A DNA stretch of 10,793 nt, taken from contig CAVQFO010000036.1 in the NCBI GenBank assembly GCA_963711725.1, positions 1-10,793 on the forward strand, in the 5' to 3' direction. The DNA is from CAVQFO01 sp963711725 (GTDB taxonomy: Bacteria; Pseudomonadota; Gammaproteobacteria; Nitrococcales; Aquisalimonadaceae). Positions 1 to 5,832 of this stretch are shown one piece after another. Made by a program: the position numbers and the translations under genes. The notes under the pieces were generated by a model. That model made no database searches and was not told the DNA's origin. It was given only the letters and a program-made list of their open reading frames with translations. The first letter of the stretch is position 1. Each line of letters begins with the position of its first letter.

Positions 1-472
1 CCGCCCGCCGCAAGGCTTCTATGTCCAGCTTCTTCATCTGGAGCAGCGCCTCCATGGCGCGGGACGAAGCCCCGCGATCCGGGCCGGCGAGCAGCTCGGG
101 CAGAATCGTGGGCACGACCTGCCAAGATAAGCCGTAGCGGTCCTTTAACCAGCCACACTGACCTTCCTCGCCGCCATCGGAAAGGCTGTTCCAGTAGTGA
201 TCCACTTCCGCCTGGCTCTCGCAGTTGACGGTCAGCGACAACGCCTCGGTGAACTGAAATGCCGGGCTGCCGTTGAGGGCCAGGAACCGCTGGCCGTCCA
301 GTTCGAACAGGATGGTCAAAACCGAGCCCTCGGGCCGACCGGAGGCCTCGGCGGACGCCTGATCGTAGTAGGTCGTGGCGACGACTTTGGACTTCCTGAA
401 AATCCCGGTGTAGAAGGCAACAGCTTCTTCCGCGTCGCCTTCAAACCATAGACAGGGCGTAATGCGTTGCAT
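1..472 (-). CDS. VOC (PhnB/3-dmu-9_3-mt-like) family protein, 3' end cut by window edge
   Basis: I read 157 codons from an ATG at 472 to the window edge with no stop. The protein begins MQRITPCLWF, followed by EEAVAFYTGIF (residues 15-25), FELDGQRFLALNG (56-68), TVNCESQAEVD (81-91) and GWLKDRYGLSWQVVPT (107-122). This is the pattern of the '3-demethylubiquinone-9 3-methyltransferase' subgroup of the vicinal oxygen chelate (glyoxalase/bleomycin resistance) fold. That family is about 160 residues long, so only a few C-terminal residues should be missing. A GGGAGG ribosome site sits just upstream of the ATG, and the preceding gene ends 12 bases before it, so it is the last visible cistron of the DGPF/VOC operon. 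The methyltransferase name in databases is historical; substrate and activity are unknown. Confidence 0.9.
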   Translation of the reverse strand, partial: MQRITPCLWFEGDAEEAVAFYTGIFRKSKVVATTYYDQASAEASGRPEGSVLTILFELDGQRFLALNGSPAFQFTEALSLTVNCESQAEVDHYWNSLSDGGEEGQCGWLKDRYGLSWQVVPTILPELLAGPDRGASSRAMEALLQMKKLDIEALRRA

Positions 473-484
473 GGTTCTGCCTCC

Positions 485-838
485 CTACCCGGCCTTCGCG
501 GCCACTGCTTCGCGGATGGGGCGGATCGGCCGCACCTCGATGCAACCGACCCGCGCCGGCGGAATACCCGAGGCCACCTGGATCGCCTCATTCAGGTCGC
601 GGGCCTCGATCATGTAAAAGCCCGCGAGCTGCTCCTTGGTTTCCGCGAACGGCCCATCGGTGACCGAAAGCTTGCTGTTCCGCACCCGGACCGTGGTCGC
701 GGTGGTCACCGACTCCAACGCCTCGGAGGCCACGCAATGGCCACTTTCACGAATCGCCGTGTCGTAGGCGACGCAATCCTCGTCCGGCAGCTCGTCCAGG
801 CGGTTTTCGTCCAAATAAACCAGGCATAGATATTTCAT
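485..838 (-). CDS. DGPF/YCII-related domain protein
   Basis: A 117-residue protein beginning MKYLCLVYLDE, with the family signature TDGPFAETKEQLAGFYMIEA at residues 60-79, then a DLNEA helix and a C-terminal EVRPI strand. These features define the DGPF/YCII-related (ferredoxin-like, YciI superfamily) proteins, whose biochemical function is unsettled. The ATG at 838 overlaps the TGA of the preceding VOC gene by 4 bases (ATGA), and an AAGGAG lies 8 bases upstream, so translation is probably coupled. The gene ends in TAG, 12 bases before the next VOC gene. DGPF genes are the usual genomic neighbours of ECF42-type sigma factors, one of which is encoded upstream in this window. I infer that this is a target of that sigma factor through the shared operon promoter. 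Confidence 0.93.
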   Translation of the reverse strand: MKYLCLVYLDENRLDELPDEDCVAYDTAIRESGHCVASEALESVTTATTVRVRNSKLSVTDGPFAETKEQLAGFYMIEARDLNEAIQVASGIPPARVGCIEVRPIRPIREAVAAKAG

Positions 839-1332
839 GAGGGCGCTCCTTCCTCGGCCTCCGGGCGACCGGCCATTTGCTGCATCCCCTGCCGGATCGC
901 TTCCGGGGTCAGATCGCGGACATGGGTCGCCACTGACCAGCGGTGCCCAAACGGGTCTTCCAACTGACCGTAGCGATCGCCCCAGAACATGTCCTGCACC
1001 GGCATCTTGACGCCGGCACCGGCGGCGACCGCTTTGCCGAAAAAGCTGTCCACGTCCGTCACGTAGAGATGCAGCATGACCGGCGTCCCTTTAAGCGCCA
1101 ACGGTCCAAGGCCGCCGCACTCCTGAAACTCATCGGACAGCATGATCACCGAATCGCCGATGCGCAGCTCGGCGTGCATGATCCGGCCATCCTGGCCCGG
1201 CAGCCGGGACAACTCCTGGGCCCCGAAAGCCTGTTTGTAGAATTCGATCGCCTCGCCTGCCCGGGCGCAGACCAAGTGTGGGGTCACCGTATGCATCCCG
1301 TCGGGGATGGCTTTGACGTTTGTGCTGCTCAT
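835..1332 (-). CDS. VOC family (PhnB-like) protein
   Basis: A 165-residue single-domain glyoxalase-fold protein. Recognisable pieces are MHTVTPHLVCARAGEAIEFY (13-32, with the following KQAFGA at 33-38), a central strand IMHAELRIGDSVIMLSDE (51-68), and DRYGQLEDPFGHRWSVATH (119-137), which is the typical last strand and helix of PhnB-like proteins. The C-terminal tail LTPEAIRQGMQQM is also common in this subgroup. His53 and Glu125 are plausible metal-site positions, but I cannot confirm metal binding by eye. The ATG at 1332 is supported by a GGAGG about 9 bases upstream. The gene follows the first DGPF gene after 62 bases and overlaps the second DGPF gene by 4 bases, placing it in the DGPF-VOC-DGPF-VOC operon. 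Substrate unknown. Confidence 0.93.
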   Translation of the reverse strand: MSSTNVKAIPDGMHTVTPHLVCARAGEAIEFYKQAFGAQELSRLPGQDGRIMHAELRIGDSVIMLSDEFQECGGLGPLALKGTPVMLHLYVTDVDSFFGKAVAAGAGVKMPVQDMFWGDRYGQLEDPFGHRWSVATHVRDLTPEAIRQGMQQMAGRPEAEEGAPS

Positions 1333-1351
1333 GTTCCGTTACCTCCATGGT

Positions 1352-1367
1352 TCCGGCGTTTGCCGGA
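1352..1367. other. Small hairpin between DGPF and VOC genes
   Basis: TCCGGC, GTTT loop, GCCGGA forms a perfect 6-bp stem with a 4-base loop in the 62-base gap between the first DGPF gene and the VOC gene. No T-run follows on the minus strand, so it is not a convincing terminator. It could tune the ratio of the two transcripts or be chance in GC-rich DNA. I see no second promoter in this gap. Confidence 0.35.
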
Positions 1368-1394
1368 TTGACGTCATATAGCGGTCCGGTCGAA

Positions 1395-1811
1395 TTACGC
1401 TTTCAGCCCGGCTTGCGTTTCGCGGAAGCGGTCCACGGCCTCACTCTCGCCAAAGTCGTCCAAATCGAAGAACTCGCGGACCTCGATTTCACCTTGCCCG
1501 CCGTCGATGGCCGGGTTGGGAAAACGCCGGGTCCATTCCATCGCTTCCTCCCGCGACCCCACCTCGATAATGGTGTAACCCGCCAAAAGCTCCTTGGTCT
1601 CGGCGAACGGACCGTCCACCACCGAGGTCTTGCGGCCGTCGTATTTGATACGCCACCCGCTGGATGTGGGTTTGAGTCCCGACGCATCCCGCAAAATGCC
1701 GGCCTTCGCCATCTCCTCGTGGAAGGCGCCCATCTCCTGGAGCAGCTTTTCCTCCGGCATGACCCCGGCTTCGGAGTCGCGCGTGGCTTTGACGATGATC
1801 ATGTAACGCAT
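1395..1811 (-). CDS. DGPF/YCII-related domain protein, first gene of the DGPF/VOC operon
   Basis: A 138-residue protein beginning MRYMIIVKATRDSEAG, with the family signature VDGPFAETKELLAGYTIIEV at residues 65-84 and a C-terminal EVREFFDLDDF segment. It is a YciI-superfamily (DGPF) protein of unknown activity. The frame is open for 30 codons farther upstream, but the start at 1811 is preferred. AGGAG (1819-1823) stands 7 bases before this ATG, homologs begin MRYM or MKYM, and the longer version would run into the candidate promoter at 1874-1900. It is the promoter-proximal gene of the operon and a likely direct target of the ECF sigma factor encoded at 2204-3460. The two DGPF paralogs here share the signature but differ in length (138 and 117 residues). 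Confidence 0.93.
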   Translation of the reverse strand: MRYMIIVKATRDSEAGVMPEEKLLQEMGAFHEEMAKAGILRDASGLKPTSSGWRIKYDGRKTSVVDGPFAETKELLAGYTIIEVGSREEAMEWTRRFPNPAIDGGQGEIEVREFFDLDDFGESEAVDRFRETQAGLKA

Positions 1812-1818
1812 GGTTGGT

Positions 1819-1823
1819 CTCCT
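1819..1823 (-). promoter_or_regulatory. Ribosome binding site deciding the DGPF start
   Basis: AGGAG on the minus strand, 7 bases upstream of the ATG at 1811. It selects this ATG over an in-frame upstream start at 1901 that has no comparable site. Confidence 0.75.
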
Positions 1824-1873
1824 GTTTGCTGTTTCCCTGTCGCGGACACCGTACCGGCCCGTCTCATGGAGTA

Positions 1874-1900
1874 GTCGAACGAGCAAAGAGCAAATCGACA
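1874..1900 (-). promoter_or_regulatory. Candidate ECF42-type promoter for the DGPF/VOC operon
   Basis: On the minus strand TGTCGA (1895-1900) is followed after 17 bases by CGAC (1874-1877). From memory, ECF42-group sigma factors recognise a TGTCGA -35 element and a CGAC/CGTC-like -10 element. The spacing suits an ECF promoter, and transcription would start near 1866-1868, giving a 5' leader of roughly 55 bases before the DGPF ATG at 1811. I found no other TGTCGA/CGAC pair upstream of the sigma factor or FMN reductase genes. The match is by eye; the start site and strength are inferred. Confidence 0.7.
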
Positions 1901-1960
1901 ACGCGGAGAAAAAATCTTCGGGGAGGGTGGCGTGGGTCCCCGATGGCTTTGGGCATGGCT

Positions 1961-2081
1961 GGTCCCCCTCTCCCCAGCCGCTCTCGCCGGGGGCCGAGGG
2001 AGCTAGAAGATCGGTTAGCTAACCAATGCCCTCGTCGGTCCCCTCTCCCCTCGGCGGGAGAGGGCCAGGGAGAGGGGGACC
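1961..2081. repeat. MITE-like palindromic repeat with 14-bp terminal inverted repeats
   Basis: GGTCCCCCTCTCCC (1961-1974) and its exact reverse complement GGGAGAGGGGGACC (2068-2081) bound a 121-base, largely self-complementary element. The centre is a perfect 12-base palindrome GGTTAGCTAACC (2013-2024). An internal hairpin pairs CCCTCTCCC (2041-2049) with GGGAGAGGG (2056-2064) around a 6-base loop. It encodes nothing. CCCTCTCCC-rich palindromes of this sort recur between genes in many proteobacterial genomes, so it is probably a dispersed non-autonomous repeat. I see no convincing target-site duplication. Confidence 0.8.
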
Positions 2082-2121
2082 AATCAACACCGCATGGCCC
2101 AAAATCAAGAGCTTGGAAACG

Positions 2122-2186
2122 GTAGCCCGGATGGAGCAACGCGGAACCGGGGAATCCTGGATTCCACTTCGTTTCATCCAGGCTAC
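2122..2186. repeat. 65-bp REP-like palindromic repeat (GTAGCC...GGCTAC)
   Basis: The left arm GTAGCCCGGATGGAGCAACG (from 2122) mirrors the right end, whose reverse complement reads GTAGCCTGGATGAAACGAAG (from 2186), so the unit is an imperfect palindrome. The form GTAGCCCGGATGAAGC...ATCCGGGCTAC is a dispersed intergenic repeat I recognise from Gammaproteobacteria. It begins 17 bases after the sigma factor stop codon. The transcript could fold into a long hairpin there, protecting the 3' end or reducing read-through into the DGPF operon; this role is inferred. Confidence 0.75.
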
Positions 2187-2203
2187 ATACTGGTATCAGA
2201 AGA

Positions 2204-3460
2204 TTAGTCCGCTCCGGCGAGCTCGGCGAGACGCCGCTCCAGAAAGCGCCGCTCCGGCGCCTGGCGGGTCAGCGAAAGCGCTTTCTCATACGCGGCACGG
2301 GCCTCATCCACCCGGCCCAGGCGGCGGCAGAAGTCGGCCCGGGCGGCGTGGGCCAGACGGTAGTCCGCCAATTCGCCACCGGCGAGCAATCCGTCGATCA
2401 ACGCCAGCCCCGCCTCGAAACCATCCCGCATGGCAACCGCCACCGCCCGATTCAATTCGACGATCGGCGATGGCTGGGCCCGCAACAAAAGCTCATACAG
2501 ATCAACAATGCGGTCCCAATCGGTAGCGGCCGAGGATGGTGCTCCCGCGTGCACGGCAGCAATGGCTGCCTGGATGGTGTAGATACCGATTTCAGGGGCT
2601 CCCAACGCTTGTTTACTCAAACTCAGGCCCTCTGCGATCAGATCCCGATCCCAAAGGGAGCGGTCCTGGTCCTCCAGCAGCACAATGTCGCCATTGGCGG
2701 AAACGCGGGCGCTGCGACGGGACTCGTGCAAGAGCATCAGGGCGAGCAGGCCAACCACCTCGGGCTGGGGGAGCAACTCCATCAACAAGCGGCCCAGGCG
2801 GATGGCTTCCCCGGATAGATCGTGACGGGTCACCGACTCCCCGACCGACGCGGAGTAGCCTTCGTTGAACACCAGATAGATCACGCGCAGCACGTCGTCC
2901 AGCCGCTCGGGCAGCGTGGCGCCGTGCCCGGAACTTCGTAAGGGAATGCCCGCATCCCGAATCTTCGCCTTTGCGCGAACGATGCGCTGGGCCAGCGTGG
3001 GAGCGGTGGTTAGGAATGCGGAGGCGATTTCCTCGGTGGTCAGATCGCAGACTTCGCGCAAGCGTCAGCGCGACCTGGGCATCCGAAGCCAGCGCCGGAT
3101 GGCAGCAGGTGAAGATCAGCCGCAGCCGGTCGTCCTCGATGACCTCCTCGGCGAAGTCTTCGGAGTCGTCGGCCAGCGCCGCGATATGCTCCCGCTGCTC
3201 GTCCAACGAGTCGAAACGGGCCAACCGGCGCATGCGGTCGATGGCCTTGAATCGGCCGGTGGAGACCAGCCAGGCCCTGGGTTTGGCCGGTACGCCGTCC
3301 CGGTCCACTGCTCAAGCGCGGCCCGGAAAGCCTCATGCATCGCTTCCTCGGCCAGATCGAAATCGCCCAGCAGCCGCACCAACGTGGCGAAAATGCGACG
3401 CGATTCAGTGCGGTAGACCGAATCGACCGTATCGCGAACCCGGGAATCCGCGTCACTCAT
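2204..3460 (-). CDS. ECF sigma factor, ECF42 type (DUF6596 and C-terminal TPR-like extension); two compensating frame breaks
   Basis: Reconstructed length is 418 residues from the ATG at 3460, normal for ECF42 sigma factors. Sigma region 2 covers about residues 15-85 (VYRTESRRIFATLVRLLGDF, then PRAWLVSTGRFKAIDRMRRL). Region 4 covers about 112-165 (DRLRLIFTCCHPAL, LREVCDLTTEEIASAFLTT, TLAQRIVRAKAKIRDAGIPL). The DUF6596 part follows (VIYLVFNEGYSAS), then a helical C-terminal extension rich in Ala and Leu (TPR-like). Reading this needs two corrections: a base is missing near 3303-3304 and one is extra near 3062. Between them 80 codons are read in another frame, which stays open and conserved; the net shift is zero. 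ECF42 factors lack a classical anti-sigma factor, and the extension is thought to control activity. ATG overlaps the FMN reductase stop by 8 bases. Its likely target is the DGPF/VOC operon. Confidence 0.88.
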
Positions 3461-4002
3461 CGGACGCCCCTTGGCGAGGTTCTTCGCCGACGGCGGCTGC
3501 CAATGCGGAGAGCACGCCACGCAATGCCGGCGCGATCTCCGGATGTTCGACGATGGCATCCTCGTCCAGCCCGGAACCCAGAATCGGCACCGTAATACAC
3601 GCCTGGTCGACGATCCGCGCGGACATGGTCGAAACAATCTCGCGCAGGGAAGCCTGTGCGTGCGTGGCTCGCGGGGAGGCATTGAGCAGGGCTACGGGCC
3701 GATTGACGAACGTTTCGTTGCCAACCATCCAGTCGAGGGCGTTCTTCATCGCCCCCGTCACGCCGTGGGCATACTCCGGACTGGCGATAATCAGGGCGTC
3801 GGAGGCCAGTATTTGTTCGCGGAGAGCGGCGACGGGCGCCGGATCGCGGGCTTCGATGTCCGGATTGAACAAAGGCAGATCGCCCAGCCCGCCCCATAGC
3901 ACCACATCGGTACCCGCCGGCGCGACGTCGGGCCACGGCGCGCAGCAATGCCGCATTGAGGGACGCCTTACGCAAACTCCCGGAGATGGCGAGGAACTTC
4001 AT
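3453..4002 (-). CDS. NADPH-dependent FMN reductase family protein; one frame break
   Basis: Reconstructed length is 182 residues. The N-terminus MKFLAISGSLRKASLNAALL carries the GSLRxxSxN phosphate-binding loop of flavodoxin-fold NADPH:FMN reductases. The middle has LPLFNPDIE (42-50), and residues 72-91 (IASPEYAHGVTGAMKNALDW) are the family's hallmark flavin-contacting loop; LLNASPRATHAQASLRE follows. The first 25 codons lie in one frame and the rest in another, joined by an apparent extra base near 3927 (GCC CGA C GTC GCG CCG). The product would be a soluble flavin reductase or quinone reductase-like enzyme; the substrate cannot be told. Its TGA overlaps the sigma factor ATG (GATGAGTGA, 3453-3460), so the two are probably translated together. 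The start has a GGAG only 3 bases away; the longer upstream frame lacks family similarity. Confidence 0.88.
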
Positions 4003-4199
4003 GAACTCCACGAATACGGCTGCTGGAACCAAGACCCAAGCATAACCGGATGGAGTGGAAGGCGGAAAAGAATGGCGAGGGATTGCAAGGCACGGGCGGC
4101 CGACACGCAACTCTGCCCAGTGCGCCCGTTAAACCAAGCCGGTCGCCGCCGGCACCATTCAGTTCACGCAAGCGCCGGCAGTTGCCCCATTCGAGCGTA

Positions 4200-4218
4200 C
4201 GCCCCGCCGACCGGGGCG
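4200..4218 (-). terminator. Possible GC-rich hairpin downstream of the DUF3149 gene
   Basis: CGCCCCG and CGGGGCG form a 7-bp stem around a 5-base loop, starting about 25 bases past the DUF3149 stop codon. There is no T-tract on the minus strand, so this is at best an atypical terminator. The rest of the 241-base gap (4003-4243) must hold the promoter of the FMN reductase/sigma operon, but I see no clear -35/-10 pair and no TGTCGA element. Confidence 0.35.
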
Positions 4219-4243
4219 CGTCGACCGGAAACCGCGGAATGCG

Positions 4244-4390
4244 TCAGCGTTTTCGCTGGCGCTCTTCGTTCTTGATATGTCGCATGAAGAAAACGACGAA
4301 AAACCCGCCCATGCCCAACATGAACAGAATCACGATCAGGCTCAACCAGAAGTCGGGACGCCCCGCAAACAGCTCGCTCAATGTGCCCAT
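4244..4390 (-). CDS. DUF3149 family small membrane protein
   Basis: A 48-residue protein, MGTLSELFAGRPDFWLSLIV at its start, with a single hydrophobic segment at about residues 14-36 and a strongly charged C-terminus (KNEERQRKR). Size, a conserved start near a short LxELF element, and the FMxGMxxFFxxFF stretch fit the DUF3149 family of tiny single-pass membrane proteins, which has no assigned function. I chose the ATG at 4390 because GGAGG lies about 9 bases upstream. The frame stays open farther upstream, but that extension is polar and does not resemble the family. It lies 109 bases downstream of the DUF423 gene and may share its transcript. Confidence 0.8.
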   Translation of the reverse strand: MGTLSELFAGRPDFWLSLIVILFMLGMGGFFVVFFMRHIKNEERQRKR

Positions 4391-4499
4391 GGCAACTGCC
4401 CTCCAAGTTCTTCCTGGAGCTTGCGAGTGCCGGGAGGTCGAGGCGTTGACCTCGATCAACTCCGAAGCAAACCATCACGGTCTCACCGGGTTGCAGCGC

Positions 4500-4874
4500 C
4501 TACCCGCGCCAGCAGGCGGCAATAAACAGGGCCCAGGCGACGAGGAACAAGGTTCCGCCGAATGGTGTCACGGCACCCCACAGCCCCACGCCGCTCAGAC
4601 ACAGCACGTAGAGACTCCCGGAGAACAGCACGATTCCCGCCACCATGCACCATCCTGCCCAGCGCATCAGGCCGGAGTCCCAGCCGTGCAGGATCAGCGC
4701 GCCGACGGCCAGCAGCCCCAGCGCATGGACGAACTGATAGAGCACACCGGTGTGCCAGACAGCCATGCGCTCGGGTGTCAGCGCGTCCTTCAGCGCATGG
4801 GCGCCGAAGGCCCCAAAGGCCACACCCAGAAAGGCGGCGAGGGCTCCGAGAATCAGGAATGGTTTGGCGTTCAT
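4500..4874 (-). CDS. DUF423 family membrane protein (YgdD-like)
   Basis: A 124-residue protein with four predicted membrane helices (about residues 5-25, 43-63, 70-91 and 97-119). The N-terminal LGALAAFLGVAFGAFGAHAL segment and the WHTGVLYQFVHALGLL segment (40-55) are diagnostic of DUF423/YgdD inner membrane proteins. The exact cellular role of the family is not established. The ATG at 4874 has AGGAG 7 bases upstream, and this site overlaps the TAG stop of the upstream glycosylase gene (4885-4887). The two are therefore very probably co-transcribed and perhaps translationally linked. No odd residues or breaks are seen. Confidence 0.92.
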   Translation of the reverse strand: MNAKPFLILGALAAFLGVAFGAFGAHALKDALTPERMAVWHTGVLYQFVHALGLLAVGALILHGWDSGLMRWAGWCMVAGIVLFSGSLYVLCLSGVGLWGAVTPFGGTLFLVAWALFIAACWRG

Positions 4875-4884
4875 GCACGGTCTC

Positions 4885-5565
4885 CTAGGCGTTGTTTGCG
4901 GCGTCCTGCCCCACAGGGCAACGGACGGACAGCGGACACTCTCCGCACCTTGGCTTCGGTCGGCAGATGTCCTTTCCCAGTTGCACGATCAAGGCGTGGT
5001 ATTCGTTGTAGAGCTCAACGTCCGGCCCCAGCGCGGCCTCCATGCCTTCGCGGAGAGCGTCATAGGGTTCATTGCCGTGGACCCAGCCCAGACGGCTGAG
5101 GATACGTCGGGTATAGGCGTCTATGACGAACACCGGACGCCGAAATACATAGAGCAGAATGTCGTCAGCCGTTTCCCGGCCGATGCCGTGGATGGCAAGC
5201 AGCCAGGAGCGAAGCGCCTGGGTGTCCATGGCCTCGAGCGGCTCAAGGCCGCCTGCTTCGAGATAAGCTTGGCAGAAGCTCTGCAGGCGTTTGGCCTTGA
5301 CGTTGAAATAGCCGGCGGGGCGAATGGCGGCCGCGAGCTCCGCCGGGGCGGCGGCGGTTACGGCTTGGGCAGTATCCAGGCCGTGTTCGACCATGCCTGC
5401 CAGGGCCTTCTCCACGTTGGTCCAGGCGGTGTTCTGGGTCAGGATTGCGCCGGCCATGACTTCGAAAGGGGTGTCGCCGGGCCACCAGTTCTGGTGACCG
5501 AAGCGATCCAGCAGCCGGTTGAAGGCCCAGAGGAGGTTTGGGTTGGTGAGCTTGCTGGCCTGCAT
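4885..5565 (-). CDS. HhH-GPD DNA glycosylase, MagIII/endonuclease III-like, with [4Fe-4S] motif
   Basis: A 226-residue base excision repair enzyme. It has TPFEVMAGAILTQNTAWTNV (32-51, the QNT helix of the endonuclease III superfamily), RPAGYFNVKAKRL (82-94), the helix-hairpin-helix HGIGRETADDIL (126-137) and the conserved catalytic aspartate Asp149 in VIDAYTRRIL. At the position of the catalytic lysine of E. coli Nth (GVGRKTA) there is Glu131, as in the MagIII-like branch (GIGKESADAIL). A monofunctional glycosylase without AP lyase activity is therefore likelier than a true Nth. Cys201, Cys207, Cys210 and Cys216 (C-x5-C-x2-C-x5-C) form an iron-sulfur loop. The ATG at 5565 lacks a clear ribosome site, and no promoter is obvious. 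Damage specificity (3-methyladenine or other) is inferred only. Confidence 0.9.
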   Translation of the reverse strand: MQASKLTNPNLLWAFNRLLDRFGHQNWWPGDTPFEVMAGAILTQNTAWTNVEKALAGMVEHGLDTAQAVTAAAPAELAAAIRPAGYFNVKAKRLQSFCQAYLEAGGLEPLEAMDTQALRSWLLAIHGIGRETADDILLYVFRRPVFVIDAYTRRILSRLGWVHGNEPYDALREGMEAALGPDVELYNEYHALIVQLGKDICRPKPRCGECPLSVRCPVGQDAANNA

Positions 5566-5673
5566 AGTTTTGAAGTATTGGGTTTGTTGGCCCCGCTCTC
5601 CCCTGGCAGGTATCGCAACGGCAAGGTGCGCCGGCGAGCTCCCGGCGCTTGATCCGACCGTCTCTCGTCAGCC

Positions 5674-5740
5674 GTCATTCCCGCGCAGGCGGGAATCCAA
5701 GCCTTTGAAAAAACTGGATTCCCGCCTGCGCGGGAATGAC
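5674..5740. repeat. Perfect 26-bp inverted repeat built from two dRS3-like units
   Basis: Arms 5674-5699 and 5715-5740 are exact reverse complements around a 15-base loop (5700-5714). Each arm contains ATTCCC, eight bases, GGGAAT, which is the format of the neisserial dRS3 repeat (ATTCCCNNNNNNNNGGGAAT), and this variant is spread through other proteobacteria too. The hairpin starts 93 bases beyond the rluB stop in the direction of transcription (its near end is 5740) and ends 109 bases before the glycosylase ATG. It could act as a transcription barrier or mRNA 3' stabiliser. The remainder of the 267-base gap (5566-5832) shows nothing else. Confidence 0.85.
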
Positions 5741-5832
5741 AGCGTAATGCTAGGGCTGCGTTTCCCGAATCCTGAATTCCGACGGCTTTCGCGATACGCA
5801 CCGTGGCGGGGGACGGGGAGATTACAGCTTCC

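Larger units (their letters stand above)
1812..2203. other. 392-base spacer between the sigma factor and the DGPF/VOC operon
   Basis: No credible gene lies here. From the sigma-factor end to the DGPF end it holds a 65-base GTAGCC-type palindromic repeat (2122-2186), a 121-base element with 14-base inverted ends (1961-2081), the candidate ECF promoter (1874-1900) and the 5' leader of the DGPF operon (1812-1867). The short open frames across it are low-complexity products of the repeats. Confidence 0.8.

Noticed and set aside
1369..1376. TGACGTCA palindrome upstream of the VOC gene as an operator
   Set aside because: An isolated 8-base palindrome with no repeated copy or promoter next to it; likely chance.
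1953..2098. GCATGGC on both sides of the MITE-like element as a target-site duplication
   Set aside because: The right copy is 10 bases away from the element end and the left copy 1 base away, so they do not flank it symmetrically.
2971..4275. 434-codon plus-strand open frame over the sigma factor and FMN reductase genes
   Set aside because: Antisense shadow with low-complexity Arg/Ser/Ala composition; the minus-strand proteins match known families residue by residue.
4434..4453. Hairpin GAGGTC/GACCTC between DUF423 and DUF3149 genes
   Set aside because: Six base pairs with an 8-base loop and no T-tract; not distinguishable from chance.
4750..5652. 300-codon plus-strand open frame over the glycosylase gene
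   Set aside because: Antisense to the complete HhH-GPD gene and ends in repeat-adjacent sequence; no recognisable domain.
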